Source: Halieaceae bacterium
Lineage (GTDB): Bacteria; Pseudomonadota; Gammaproteobacteria; Pseudomonadales; Halieaceae
Length of the DNA stretch: 40,671 nt
Direction of reading: 5' to 3'
NCBI GenBank assembly: GCA_024640505.1
Contig: JAHEEV010000026.1
Coordinates: 1-40,671, forward strand
Under the pieces are notes generated by a model. The model worked only from the letters and a program-made list of their open reading frames with translations. It did no database searches and was not told where the DNA came from. Shown one piece after another: positions 1-7,971 of the stretch. The first letter of the stretch is position 1. Every line of letters starts with the position of its first letter. The position numbers and the translations under genes are program-made.

Positions 1-416
1 CGGTCGAACTGGGTCTGGGGAATGGACTTCTGCTTGATCAGTTGCCGGTCCCGCTCGAACAGCAGTTTCGCCAGTTCCAGGTTGGCAATCTGCCGCTCCC
101 GGCTGGCTTGTTCGACCTGGTCATTCAGGGTTAGCAGCAGATCACCGGCTTTGACGCGATCACCCGATTTTACTGTGATGTCGGTTATTTCTCCGCTTTC
201 CTCGGTACTGAGACGGACACCGCGCGCTGCCTTGATGGTGCCCACGGCCTTCAGGGTGCTGGGCCAGGTTTCCCGCTGCGCTATGGCCGCTGCCACAGTG
301 GCGGGGGGTGGGGAGAAATCTGCCCCGGCCAGGCTTGAGTACTGCCTGTAGAGGTAGCCGGAAATTGCGCCGAAAATCACCAGAAGAAGAAGGGCGACGA
401 ACAGGTACGCGCGCAA
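1..416 (-). CDS. HlyD/RND-type efflux periplasmic adaptor subunit (partial, 5' part)
   Basis: This is the N-terminal ~138 residues of a membrane-fusion (adaptor) protein; the rest lies beyond the window edge. A single hydrophobic anchor covers about residues 4-20 (AYLFVALLLLVIFGAISGYL). It is followed by the barrel-sandwich half-motif typical of HlyD/AcrA/MacA proteins (GEITDITVKSGDRVKAGDLL) and the start of the coiled-coil hairpin (QIANLELAKLLFERDRQL, then IPQTQFD). The start is taken as TTG at 416-414, with AGAGG about 7 bases upstream and an in-frame TAA just before. Proteins of this family link an inner-membrane pump (RND, ABC or MFS) to an outer-membrane channel. The pump gene would lie to the left, outside the window, so the substrate cannot be told. 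The family is clear; the pump type is not. Confidence 0.85.
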   Translation of the reverse strand, partial: MRAYLFVALLLLVIFGAISGYLYRQYSSLAGADFSPPPATVAAAIAQRETWPSTLKAVGTIKAARGVRLSTEESGEITDITVKSGDRVKAGDLLLTLNDQVEQASRERQIANLELAKLLFERDRQLIKQKSIPQTQFD

Positions 417-704
417 GCTGTGACCTCTTGTTTTTCCTTAGGGACGCGCGGGGTTCCAGACAAGGTCCCGGTATCCCACGATCACGCTAGTTTATGGGCT
501 TTTTGCACTTCGTGCACGTTGCCTGCGGCGCTTTCGGTAATATGGGTGGAGGCGGTACAGGATCTCGTCCCGTGTGGCCAGCATGCGTCAAACCTGTGTG
601 CAGTCGCTGCCAACAAAGCGCTGGGAGATGACGGTCATTTGTTCTATCCTTGGAGACCATCGGTGATGTAAGGCCATCGATGGCAACACAGCGGAGGTGT
701 CAGC

Positions 705-2384
705 GTGATCAAGTCGCGAAAACTGAAAAAACTCGAGCGGACCATGGAGAAAGCCCGAAGCTACGATGAGTGGCGGGAGGCGGCGATTGAACACGATGAG
801 GTGTCCGGTCAGAAACGGTGGCGTGAAATCGACCAGACCAGTCAGTACGACTATACGCAGATCCGGCTCAGGCTGGACCGGTTGCGCAGCCTGCGGGCGC
901 GCCACGACTATCACGGCCTGTTGTTCACCCTCAACGAGGGCATCCACGGAAATATGGCTGGTATGGGCCGCAGCAGCCTTTACAAGCGGGCAAAATTCGG
1001 GACCAAGAAACTGATCGAGCAGTACATCGACGAGATCGACGACTCCCTTCGATTTCTCGCCGAGCTGGAAACCGACGAAATATCGCCCCAGGAAAAACTG
1101 GAGTTCTTCTACCGTGCCAATGTCTGCTTCGGGCGCTCGGCCCTGATGCTCAGCGGTGGCGGGGTGCTGGGCTTCTATCATCTTGGCGTGGTCAAGATCC
1201 TGCTCGAGCATGGCCTGCTGCCCAAGGTGATATCGGGTTCGAGTGCAGGATCCCTGGTGGCCGGGGTGATCGGTACGCATACCGACAAGCAGCTCCAGCG
1301 GTTCTATGATCCCGCCAATGTGCATTTCGAGGCGGAGCGGGAAGCCAGCGTATTTTCGCGAATGTTCTTCGGTTCCAACCCGCAGATCGATGTGGGTGAC
1401 CTGGAAAAGCTGGTGGCCCGTATGGTGCCCAACCTGACGTTCCAGGAGGCCTACGAGAAAACAGGGCGCCAGATCAGTATCACCATCGCCCCGGCCGAGC
1501 CACACCAGCGGTCCCGCCTGCTCAATTCCATTGCCTCGCCCAACGTCTATATCCGCTCGGCGGTTATGGCATCCTGCGCTGTCCCCGGTGTATTTCCGCC
1601 GGTCATGTTGCTTGCGAAAAATGCCCACGGGGAGTCGCAACCCTACCTGCCGACGCGGCGTTGGGTCGATGGCTCCATTGCAGACGACCTGCCGGCGAAG
1701 CGACTGGCCAGGCTCTACAGTACCAACCACTACATCGTGAGCATGGTCAACCCTATCGCCATTCCGTTCCTGCACAAGGAGGGACAGCAGAGCGCGCTTC
1801 GTTCCGCGCTCGGCAGCCTGGGTGTCGGTATGGGGCGGGAGCTTCTCAATTTCTACCGGGGTATGGTGCAGAAACAGGGTGATAACTGGCCGCGGTTCAA
1901 CATGTTGATGAACAGTGTGCACGCACTGATGGACCAGGAGTACAGCGGGGATATCAACATCGTGCCCAGTTTTCGCTGGTACAACCCCACCAAGCTCCTG
2001 TCACACCTCTCCGAGCAGGACCTGATCGAATTGATGGAGGGCGGCGAGCACTCGGTATACCCCAACCTGGAGGCCATCCGCATCTGTACCAAAGTCAGTC
2101 GCACGATGGAGGAAATCCTGCGGCGTTTCGAGACCGGTGACCTGCGCCCGGATGCGTCCGAGGTGCACCGGCCTCGAACGTCCCGCAGGCGGCCACCGCC
2201 GACGCAGGCTGATCGCGCAGGCGCCGGCAAACGAAAAAGCGCTGCGCAGAAAACCGGAAAGGCGGCCGGCACCAGGCCCGCCCCCCGCAAGAAAAAGTCT
2301 GCCGGGAGCAGGACCAAGACTGCGGCACCCAAAGCGCCTGCCAAGGGCGAGCCGGGCACAGGGGTGGGTTCCGCCGCGGCCTGA
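705..2384 (+). CDS. Patatin-like phospholipase/triacylglycerol lipase (DUF3336 type) with basic C-terminal tail
   Basis: This is a probable serine acyl-hydrolase acting on neutral lipids or phospholipids. Residues 1-140 resemble the DUF3336 region that precedes the patatin domain in SDP1/TGL-type lipases. The patatin domain follows: oxyanion loop GGGVLG at 151-156, nucleophile elbow GSSAG at 178-182 (Ser180), and the dyad aspartate in VDGS (Asp322). The start is GTG at 705, with GGAGGT 6 bases upstream. From about residue 488 to 559 the protein becomes a low-complexity Lys/Arg/Ala/Pro tail (for example RKKKSAGSRTKTAAPKAPAK). That tail is not part of the patatin fold and resembles histone H1 or AlgP/PhaF tails. 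The WS/DGAT gene near the other end of the window carries a comparable tail. The hydrolase family is well supported; substrate and tail function are inferred. Confidence 0.9.
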   Translation: MIKSRKLKKLERTMEKARSYDEWREAAIEHDEVSGQKRWREIDQTSQYDYTQIRLRLDRLRSLRARHDYHGLLFTLNEGIHGNMAGMGRSSLYKRAKFGTKKLIEQYIDEIDDSLRFLAELETDEISPQEKLEFFYRANVCFGRSALMLSGGGVLGFYHLGVVKILLEHGLLPKVISGSSAGSLVAGVIGTHTDKQLQRFYDPANVHFEAEREASVFSRMFFGSNPQIDVGDLEKLVARMVPNLTFQEAYEKTGRQISITIAPAEPHQRSRLLNSIASPNVYIRSAVMASCAVPGVFPPVMLLAKNAHGESQPYLPTRRWVDGSIADDLPAKRLARLYSTNHYIVSMVNPIAIPFLHKEGQQSALRSALGSLGVGMGRELLNFYRGMVQKQGDNWPRFNMLMNSVHALMDQEYSGDINIVPSFRWYNPTKLLSHLSEQDLIELMEGGEHSVYPNLEAIRICTKVSRTMEEILRRFETGDLRPDASEVHRPRTSRRRPPPTQADRAGAGKRKSAAQKTGKAAGTRPAPRKKKSAGSRTKTAAPKAPAKGEPGTGVGSAAA

Positions 2385-2467
2385 GCCGCGGGCCGGGCAA
2401 ATCCTGTCTGACAGAGCAACCTCTCGTACCGAACATGCATCCACGGTCGTGTCGCCATCGGCGGCAG

Positions 2468-3451
2468 CTACATGGATGAAAGACTGCGAAAGCTCATATA
2501 CCCGATGTAGATGACGATGAAACCCAGCCCGGCGGCCCGGTTCATGCGCGCGCTTCCGAAATAGAAAATAGGGAGCAGGAGGGCCGACAGTGCCAGGGAC
2601 ACCAGGATGTCCTGGACCCCGCCGGCGGGGACCGCCACGGGTATAAACAGGGTCGATATCGGCAGCACCACCAGCGCGTTGAAAAGGTTTGAGCCGACCA
2701 CGTTACCCACGCACAGGTCGGACTCGTCGTTCATCGCGGCGATGATGGACGTCACCAGCTCGGGCAGACTGGTGCCGACACCGATGACGATCATCCCGAT
2801 GATCACCGGCGGTACCCCCATCGCCTGCGCCAGTGCGCTGCCCCCGGTGATGGTCATGTGGCCACCCAGGGTGAGGCCGGCGACGCCAAAGGCGATATAT
2901 GCCCACTGGGCGGCGCTGCCGCTGACCAGTGACGCCGGCAGCTTGCCTTCTATTTCCTGAATATCGGCCATCAGCGGGTCATATTTCTGGTCTACGAAGT
3001 CTCTGACCGTGAAATAGACAAATACGCTGAAGAGCAGCAGGAGCACCAGACCGTCTGCCCTGGTGAGTACCGGAGGCTGGCCGAGCAGGGGCAGGTCGAG
3101 TATCAGTACCAGGAGGACGGTGGTTCCCAGCATCAGCAGGGGCAGCTCACGGCGCACGAGCTGGCCCTGGATCGTCATCGGGTGAATCAGGGCAGCCGCG
3201 CCAAGCACCAGGCCGAGGTTGGCAATGTTGGAACCGGCGATATTGCCAAACGCCAGGTCTGTCTGGCCGCGCAGGGCGCCAACGATATTAACCACCAGCT
3301 CGGGTGAGCTGGTGCCGATGGCCACGACTGTCAGACCGACCACCATTGGTGGTACGCCATAGCGGCCAGCCAGTGCAGATGCACCGCGAACCAGTGCGGT
3401 TCCCGCCAGCAGCAACAGAACGACGCCACCCGCCGTGAGAAATAGCGACAA
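2468..3451 (-). CDS. Calcium/sodium antiporter, CaCA family (YrbG-like)
   Basis: This is an inner-membrane cation/Ca2+ exchanger of about 327 residues with some ten hydrophobic segments. It shows the two inverted alpha-repeats that bind the cations: AIGTSSPELVVNIVGAL with GNIAGSNIANLGLVLG in the first half, and GVGTSLPELVTSIIAAM with GNVVGSNLFNALVVLP in the second. The repeat glutamates (PEL) are both present, so the protein should be functional. A longer reading begins at a TTG at 3469. TTG at 3451 has GGGAGGG 6 bases upstream and gives an N-terminus that begins directly with the first membrane segment, so it is preferred. The gene converges on the patatin gene with an 83-base gap and no clear terminator. 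The family is secure; the exact ions are inferred from it. Confidence 0.9.
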   Translation of the reverse strand: MSLFLTAGGVVLLLLAGTALVRGASALAGRYGVPPMVVGLTVVAIGTSSPELVVNIVGALRGQTDLAFGNIAGSNIANLGLVLGAAALIHPMTIQGQLVRRELPLLMLGTTVLLVLILDLPLLGQPPVLTRADGLVLLLLFSVFVYFTVRDFVDQKYDPLMADIQEIEGKLPASLVSGSAAQWAYIAFGVAGLTLGGHMTITGGSALAQAMGVPPVIIGMIVIGVGTSLPELVTSIIAAMNDESDLCVGNVVGSNLFNALVVLPISTLFIPVAVPAGGVQDILVSLALSALLLPIFYFGSARMNRAAGLGFIVIYIGYMSFRSLSSM

Positions 3452-3556
3452 ATCGGACCCTCCCGTCAATGAGAGTAGCCGAATTGACCACGGCTGGCCA
3501 ATGAGCGGTGGCCGATGCAGGGGCCGGCTGCCACTGGCCGCCGGCCCGCAGAGGGA

Positions 3557-3952
3557 TCAGCCCGCGGTAATTTCGATCTTGCGGGGCCGCACTTCCTCCC
3601 GTTTGGGCAGCGTCACGGTGAGCAGGCCATCTTTCAGTGATGCCTCGATCCGGGCGGTATCCAGCTCATTGCTGAGAGTAAACGCCCGCCGGTAGCACCT
3701 GGACCGAACATCCGCGTGTAAAGATCTCATGCCCTCTGGCATCTCGAGAGCGATATCACCCTGAATGGTCAGCGTGCGGTCGTCGACCTCGAGATTGAGG
3801 CTCTCTTCGCTGACGCCAGGCAGGTCGGCAAACAGGCGGATGGACTCGCCATTTTCAAAGATGTCCACTGCCGGGCGCAGCACGAAGCCGCTGGCATGAT
3901 CGGCCGATTCAGACTGGGTAGCGTGGGTAGCCACGTCTTTTTCGCTGTTCAT
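3557..3952 (-). CDS. Small heat-shock protein, Hsp20/alpha-crystallin (second gene of pair)
   Basis: This ATP-independent holdase of about 131 residues binds unfolding proteins in the cytoplasm. The alpha-crystallin domain spans roughly residues 25-125: it opens with RPAVDIFENGESIRLFADLP and ends with the conserved GLLTVTLPKR strand. The C-terminal IxI motif is IEI, which packs against neighbouring subunits in the oligomer. An upstream in-frame ATG at 4024 would overlap the preceding hsp20 gene. ATG at 3952 has GGAGGAAGGAG immediately upstream and is chosen. The gap to the upstream hsp20 is only 13 bases, so both are read as one transcript from the sigma-32-like promoter at 4515-4543. Confidence 0.93.
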   Translation of the reverse strand: MNSEKDVATHATQSESADHASGFVLRPAVDIFENGESIRLFADLPGVSEESLNLEVDDRTLTIQGDIALEMPEGMRSLHADVRSRCYRRAFTLSNELDTARIEASLKDGLLTVTLPKREEVRPRKIEITAG

Positions 3953-3965
3953 CTCCTTCCTCCCG

Positions 3966-4412
3966 TCATTGATTGATGCGGATTTGTCGGGGCTTCGCTT
4001 CCTCCTTGCGCGCGAAGCTGACATGTAAGACGCCGTCGCGATACTTTGCGTTTGCCGAATCCGGGTTGATATCCTCGGGCAACGCGATCACGCGACGGAA
4101 TTTGCCGCTGAAGCGCTCCTGCAGATAGGCGTTGGCGCCCTCCGGCTGGATGGCGGGACACTCACCGCTGATGGTCAGCAGATTCTGTTGCACGGACAGC
4201 TCGATCTGTTCCTGATCCAGCCCTGCGGCAAATACATAGACGTCTGCTCCCTCGGCGGTCACGCCCACGTTGATGGCGGGTTGGCTGCCGCGCGCCACGG
4301 CGCGAATGTTGGCAGGGCCCGGGGACGCCCCCCGGAACTCGTCCAGGTCTCGCTGCAGGCGGCTGAACTGGTCGAACAGATCGCCCTCCCAATTGGTGAT
4401 TGAACCGAACAT
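3966..4412 (-). CDS. Small heat-shock protein, Hsp20/alpha-crystallin (first gene of pair)
   Basis: This 148-residue Hsp20 holdase is encoded just upstream of a second hsp20. Its N-terminal arm (MFGSITNWEGDLFDQFSRL) is of the class with a short amphipathic helix. The crystallin domain begins near residue 45 (PAINVGVTAEGADVYVFAAG) and ends with the GVLHVSFARK strand. The C-terminal IxI motif is IRI. The two paralogues differ clearly in sequence, so they may form hetero-oligomers (inference). The start ATG at 4412 has GAGG 8 bases upstream. A 6-bp stem (4432-4437 with 4447-4452) lies in the roughly 95-base leader. It does not cover the ribosome site, so a thermosensor is possible but not shown. 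Confidence 0.93.
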   Translation of the reverse strand: MFGSITNWEGDLFDQFSRLQRDLDEFRGASPGPANIRAVARGSQPAINVGVTAEGADVYVFAAGLDQEQIELSVQQNLLTISGECPAIQPEGANAYLQERFSGKFRRVIALPEDINPDSANAKYRDGVLHVSFARKEEAKPRQIRINQ

Positions 4413-4431
4413 AGTTACATCCTCACGATAG

Positions 4432-4452
4432 CCTTTGTTACCAGATCAAAGG
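4432..4452 (-). promoter_or_regulatory. Hairpin in the hsp20 leader
   Basis: CCTTTG (4432-4437) and CAAAGG (4447-4452) are perfectly complementary around a 9-base loop. The hairpin sits about 20 bases upstream of the hsp20 start codon at 4412, just upstream of the GAGG ribosome site. It is too far from that site to hide it directly. It may be a minor leader structure or part of a larger thermosensor fold; folding of the whole leader would tell. Confidence 0.3.
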
Positions 4453-4514
4453 TCGGCGTACCGATGTTTTGCCGGGTGCTCCGGCGGCACACAGCATCCG
4501 CCTTCAGAGCATAC

Positions 4515-4543
4515 AGGTAGGGTTTCGTGAAGCCTTTTTCAAG
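4515..4543 (-). promoter_or_regulatory. Sigma-32 (RpoH) heat-shock promoter for the hsp20 pair
   Basis: Read on the minus strand there is CTTGAAA (4543-4537), a 14-base spacer, then CCCTACCT (4522-4515). The RpoH consensus is CTTGAAA, 11-16 bases, CCCCATNT. The -35 half matches fully and the -10 half in most positions. It lies between cbpM and the first hsp20 gene and would give a leader of about 95 bases. This agrees with the expected heat-shock control of Hsp20 genes. Confidence 0.75.
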
Positions 4544-4579
4544 GCCCACGGGAGGTGATTTTCAGCGAGTGGCCGCGAG

Positions 4580-4888
4580 TCAGTCCTGGGCGAGGAACCT
4601 GGCCAGCCGCTGTTTCAGCAGACGGTTTTCCCGGTCCAGTTGCTCGCGCTGACGCAGCAGGTCGACCAGCATCGACACGGCAACCCAGTCGAGTTCTAGA
4701 TCCCGATGCAGCCTGACGGCCTTGTACACCCACTGGGCACCGGTTGCGTCAAACACCCAGTCGTCGGTGCCGGTGCCCGCGATCGGTCGGGCTATTTCGT
4801 GTTCTACCAGCGTGACCAGTATGGTGTGGGATACCCCCTCCCGCTCACAGAGCTCTGTTACCGTCACACGTGTCACGCTTGCCGTCAT
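4580..4888 (-). CDS. cbpM: Chaperone modulator CbpM
   Basis: This 102-residue MerR-like helical protein, in characterised bacteria, binds the J-domain of CbpA and blocks its co-chaperone activity. It has the family layout: an N-terminal helix-turn-helix-like part ([22 protein letters not shown]), a middle part containing [16 protein letters not shown], and a C-terminal coiled coil ([19 protein letters not shown]). Its ATG overlaps the last codons of cbpA (4885-4888), the usual translational coupling of this toxin-antitoxin-like pair of chaperone and inhibitor. The call rests on both sequence and position. Confidence 0.9.
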   Translation of the reverse strand: MTASVTRVTVTELCEREGVSHTILVTLVEHEIARPIAGTGTDDWVFDATGAQWVYKAVRLHRDLELDWVAVSMLVDLLRQREQLDRENRLLKQRLARFLAQD

Positions 4889-5823
4889 GATCGATTCCCC
4901 CAGTTTGCGCGCGGGTCGAAGTCAGTCTTTTCCGCCAGCGACTCCCACAGGGCGCGAACCTCCGGCGTGGCGGTTCGGGGCATGACAACCTTCAATACGG
5001 CGTAGAGGTCGCCCTGGCCGGTCTTGCCTGCCAGACCCTTGCCCTTGACACGCAGTTTTTGACCGGACTGGCTCCCCGGTGCAACCGTGAGACTGATTTT
5101 GCCTGACAGGGTGGGTACGGTCACCTTGACGCCGAGGGCCGCCTCCCAGGGCGCGATGGGGACGGTCACCAGCAGGTTGTGACCTTCCACGTCGAACAGG
5201 GGGTGGGGTACCAGCCGTATATGGAGATAGAGATCACCCGCCGGCCCCTTTCCCTGCCCCGGCCCACCCTGGCCCTTTACCCGAATGCGCTCGCCGTCTG
5301 TAACCCCTGCAGGAACGGTGACTCTCAGTGATTTACGCAGCGGCCTGGCCTGCCCGCCCTCGAATACGGGAATCTCGAAGTGCACCGGTTTGACGCTGTC
5401 ATGGATGGTTTCTTCGAGAAAAACCGGCATCTCGATCTCGACGTCCTGGCCACGGAACCCGAAGTCGCGGGCGACCTCTTCTTCGCGAAAAGCGCCCCCG
5501 AAGATGGAGTTGAAAAAGTCGGAAAAGTCGCCGCTGACATGCTGGAAATCAGGCCGGGCTGAAGACTGCCAACCCGGAGGGGGCTCGAATTCCTGCCGGC
5601 GCTGCCCGCCGTAGCGACGTAGCTCATCGTATTCGGCGCGCCGGGTATCGTCCTTGAGGACTTCCCAGGCTTCAGCGACCTCCTTGAAATTCGCTTCCGC
5701 CTCCTCTCCGGGGTTGAGGTCGGGATGATATTTACGCGCCAGCCTGCGGTAGGCGGCTTTGATATCACTGGTTTCCGCATCGGGGGCAACCCCGAGTATC
5801 TCGTAGTAATCCTTGAATTCCAT
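4885..5823 (-). CDS. cbpA: DnaJ-family co-chaperone, curved-DNA-binding protein CbpA
   Basis: This 312-residue type II J-protein stimulates DnaK and, in E. coli, also binds curved DNA. The J-domain covers residues 1-70 with HPD at 33-35 ([10 protein letters not shown]). A Gly/Phe-rich linker follows (residues about 75-130). Two beta-sandwich substrate-binding domains come next ([20 protein letters not shown] and [18 protein letters not shown]). There is no Cys-rich zinc domain, which separates it from DnaJ itself. It is followed by the overlapping cbpM and, after a separate promoter, by two hsp20 genes, making a compact proteostasis block. The upstream gap is only 48 bases and holds no clear sigma-32 site. 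Confidence 0.93.
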   Translation of the reverse strand: MEFKDYYEILGVAPDAETSDIKAAYRRLARKYHPDLNPGEEAEANFKEVAEAWEVLKDDTRRAEYDELRRYGGQRRQEFEPPPGWQSSARPDFQHVSGDFSDFFNSIFGGAFREEEVARDFGFRGQDVEIEMPVFLEETIHDSVKPVHFEIPVFEGGQARPLRKSLRVTVPAGVTDGERIRVKGQGGPGQGKGPAGDLYLHIRLVPHPLFDVEGHNLLVTVPIAPWEAALGVKVTVPTLSGKISLTVAPGSQSGQKLRVKGKGLAGKTGQGDLYAVLKVVMPRTATPEVRALWESLAEKTDFDPRANWGNRS

Positions 5824-5871
5824 AGGCAGCTGCGGTCTGCTCGCTTGACTCTTTCCGTTTCAGGGACGTTA

Positions 5872-6864
5872 TCACCCGTTGGCTAGCTGCGACAATACCT
5901 TGTCGCTGTAGAGCTCCAGGCATCGCCAGGCCCGCTCCAGGGGCATGCCACCCACCAGCGGGTGGATAGTGGCAAAGAAGTCGGGTCTTGCCCGGTGCCG
6001 CTGCAGGCATTCGGCGGGGGTAATGATTTCATAGCGCTTCTCCGCCCGCAACGCAGCCACCGTATCCCCCTGCATTTCCAGTGGGCGCTCCAGCGTATCC
6101 GAGTGCCAGCTGCTGTATTCGCGTGCTTCGTTGAGGAAGTGATCGCCAAGTTCCTTCCAGGCCCGGTCCGGATTTTCATCGATGAACAGGACCGAGAAAT
6201 CAGCGGGTGGAGAGTAGACATAGCCCTGTTTGCCGTATGCCTTGAGCTGCTCGTGGTAATAGGTCTCCAACTCCGGCATCGCTGCCGGCGGCGCAAAGGG
6301 CAGGCCCAGTCTTGCCGCGCGCCTGGCGGCAGGCTTGCTCATGCCGCCGACCAGGAAGGGGGGGTGTGGGCGCGAGCAGGGTTTGGGCGTGACATTGATC
6401 GTCGTGCCGCGATAGTCGAAGTCCTGGTCTGACCAGGCCTGTAGCAGGGTTTCCAGCACGTGGTCCATCCACTTGCCCCGTTCGGTGTAGGGTTTATTGG
6501 CGATATGGAATTCCACTTCGCGATAACCCAAGCCGGCGATGAAGCTGAACCGACCCTGGCTCAGGAGATCGATGACGGCGATATCCTCCGCCAGACGCAC
6601 CGGGTCGTAGAGTGAGACCAGCAGCGCCATGACGCCGATATTGGCCCGCTCGGTGCGTGCGGCAATGGCGGACGCCATGATCAGGGGGGAGGGCAGCCAG
6701 CCGTTCCTGGCCACGTGGTGCTCCTCGACGTTGATGTGGGCAAAACCGTGGCGATCTGCAAATTCAGCCATGTCCAGCGCAGTGCGATAGCGCAGGGATC
6801 GCGCCCGGGGATCTGCTTCGACGCCGGTCATATTGAGCCTGAGGTTGCTGTTTATCTCGGTCAT
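5872..6864 (-). CDS. LLM-class flavin-dependent oxidoreductase (bacterial luciferase-like)
   Basis: This is a TIM-barrel flavin monooxygenase-like protein of about 330 residues. The luciferase-family marks are the early EEHHV segment (HINVEEHHVARNGWLPSP), LLSQGRFSFIAGLGYREVEF in the first third, and the PHPPFLVGGMSKPAARRAA stretch near the middle. These normally shape the flavin and NAD(P)H site. A longer frame opens at 6906, but ATG at 6864 has GAGGCG about 8 bases upstream and starts with MTEINSNLRLN, so it is chosen. The gene is divergent from the aldolase/dioxygenase pair. The substrate is unknown; an oxidation of a small organic compound is the only safe statement. Confidence 0.85.
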   Translation of the reverse strand: MTEINSNLRLNMTGVEADPRARSLRYRTALDMAEFADRHGFAHINVEEHHVARNGWLPSPLIMASAIAARTERANIGVMALLVSLYDPVRLAEDIAVIDLLSQGRFSFIAGLGYREVEFHIANKPYTERGKWMDHVLETLLQAWSDQDFDYRGTTINVTPKPCSRPHPPFLVGGMSKPAARRAARLGLPFAPPAAMPELETYYHEQLKAYGKQGYVYSPPADFSVLFIDENPDRAWKELGDHFLNEAREYSSWHSDTLERPLEMQGDTVAALRAEKRYEIITPAECLQRHRARPDFFATIHPLVGGMPLERAWRCLELYSDKVLSQLANG

Positions 6865-7183
6865 TATCTTCGCCTCACAATCGAAATCGATGACGCTCCT
6901 GTGCATCCAGACCAGGGGCAGGAGTGCCGCTGCCCCCCTTTTCAGTCAAGTGTACCGGACAAGTTGGTGTGGAGCAGCGTGATGGTTACCCCGGTGTCCT
7001 GTTGCCTGTTGTGGTAGTGCACAGCCTTCACCGGCCACGGCCTGCTCCGGCGGGTGCTGCGTAATTTCCGCGCGGTGGGCTGCTGCAATATACCGGAAGT
7101 GCGCCCATGGATTGTGAAAATCGACGTCAACCGACTATGCTGATACCGGAACAACCCACTCGGGCCAGGGAGAGCGAATATCA
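6865..7183. other. Divergent intergenic region between the LLM oxidoreductase and aldolase genes
   Basis: These 319 bases separate two divergent genes and hold no convincing reading frame. On the plus strand there is a reasonable sigma-70-like promoter (TTGTGA and TATGCT, listed separately). The minus-strand promoter for the LLM gene was not resolved. Nothing else with structure was seen. Confidence 0.6.
7112..7141 (+). promoter_or_regulatory. Candidate sigma-70 promoter of the aldolase-dioxygenase pair
   Basis: TTGTGA (7112-7117) and TATGCT (7136-7141) are separated by 18 bases and lie about 43 bases upstream of the ATG at 7184. The -35 and -10 match most consensus positions. The position is right for the only plus-strand operon here; no experimental support exists. 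Confidence 0.4.
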
Positions 7184-7957
7184 ATGAAGGGTGCGATCGA
7201 CGGTCTCAATGAATCCGTTCTCAAGCAGTTTACCCCGCGGCCAGGTCGCAGGCCGTTGCTGCCCGAGCTCAGTGAAAAAGCACAGGTGGCCCTCATGTGT
7301 CGCATGCTGTTCCACGAAGGCTGGAATGACCATATTGCCGGTCACATCACCTTCCGGCTGCCGGATGGCAATGTGCTCACCAATCCCTGGGAGCTGGCCT
7401 GGGACGAGGTGACCGCCAGTGACATTCTCACCCTCGACCCCGCGGGACGTGTCATCGACGGCGAGTGGAACGTGACCCCGGCCCTCGGTCTGCACCTGAG
7501 GTTGCATGAAGCCCGCCCTGATATTTCCGTCGTCATCCATAACCACGCTCACTGGAGTGGCATCTGGGCCAACCTGCACAGGGTTCCTCCCGCCTACGAC
7601 CAGAGCAGTGCCTATGTGGATGGGCCTCTGCCACTGTACAGTGAATACGCGGGTACCTTCGATGGCGAGGACCCGGTCGCCGCCGCGGTAAATGCCCTGG
7701 GCGACGCCAAGTGGGCGCTGTTGGCAAACCATGGGGCACTGGTGGTCGGTCAGAACCTGCGGCAGGCGCACCTGCGGGCCATCACCCTGGAGTGGCGGAG
7801 TCGGCGGGCCTACGAGGTCGAGCTGGCGGGCGGTGGTGTCCCCCTGACCGATGAGCAGGTCGCCGCGATCGCGCTGCCCGATGCCAACGGCTTTCCCTTC
7901 CTGTGGGAAGCCATGGCGCGACGTGAATTGCGGCGATCACCGGATGTACTGGACTGA
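7184..7957 (+). CDS. Class II aldolase/adducin family protein
   Basis: This 257-residue zinc-dependent aldolase-like protein is related to fuculose-phosphate aldolase and adducin heads. Zinc ligands are visible in IHNHAHWSG (His119, His121) and ANHGALV (His183). The N-terminal part shows the usual GWNDHIAGHITFRLPDG and TNPWELAWDEV segments. No phosphate-binding signature could be assigned, so a phosphorylated substrate should not be assumed; many members of this subgroup are of unknown reaction. It is followed after 14 bases by a TauD-type dioxygenase, and the two probably act on the same compound (inference). The ATG start has GGGAGAG about 9 bases upstream. Confidence 0.88.
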   Translation: MKGAIDGLNESVLKQFTPRPGRRPLLPELSEKAQVALMCRMLFHEGWNDHIAGHITFRLPDGNVLTNPWELAWDEVTASDILTLDPAGRVIDGEWNVTPALGLHLRLHEARPDISVVIHNHAHWSGIWANLHRVPPAYDQSSAYVDGPLPLYSEYAGTFDGEDPVAAAVNALGDAKWALLANHGALVVGQNLRQAHLRAITLEWRSRRAYEVELAGGGVPLTDEQVAAIALPDANGFPFLWEAMARRELRRSPDVLD

Positions 7958-7971
7958 GGAGCACTATCCCC

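Noticed and set aside
504-516. Palindrome TGCAC-TTC-GTGCA upstream of the patatin gene, as an operator
   Set aside because: Too short and isolated; no second copy or known regulator box matches.
588-1922. Long minus-strand open frame (444 codons) opposite the patatin gene
   Set aside because: It has no family resemblance and mirrors a well-supported plus-strand gene; long antisense frames are expected at this GC content.
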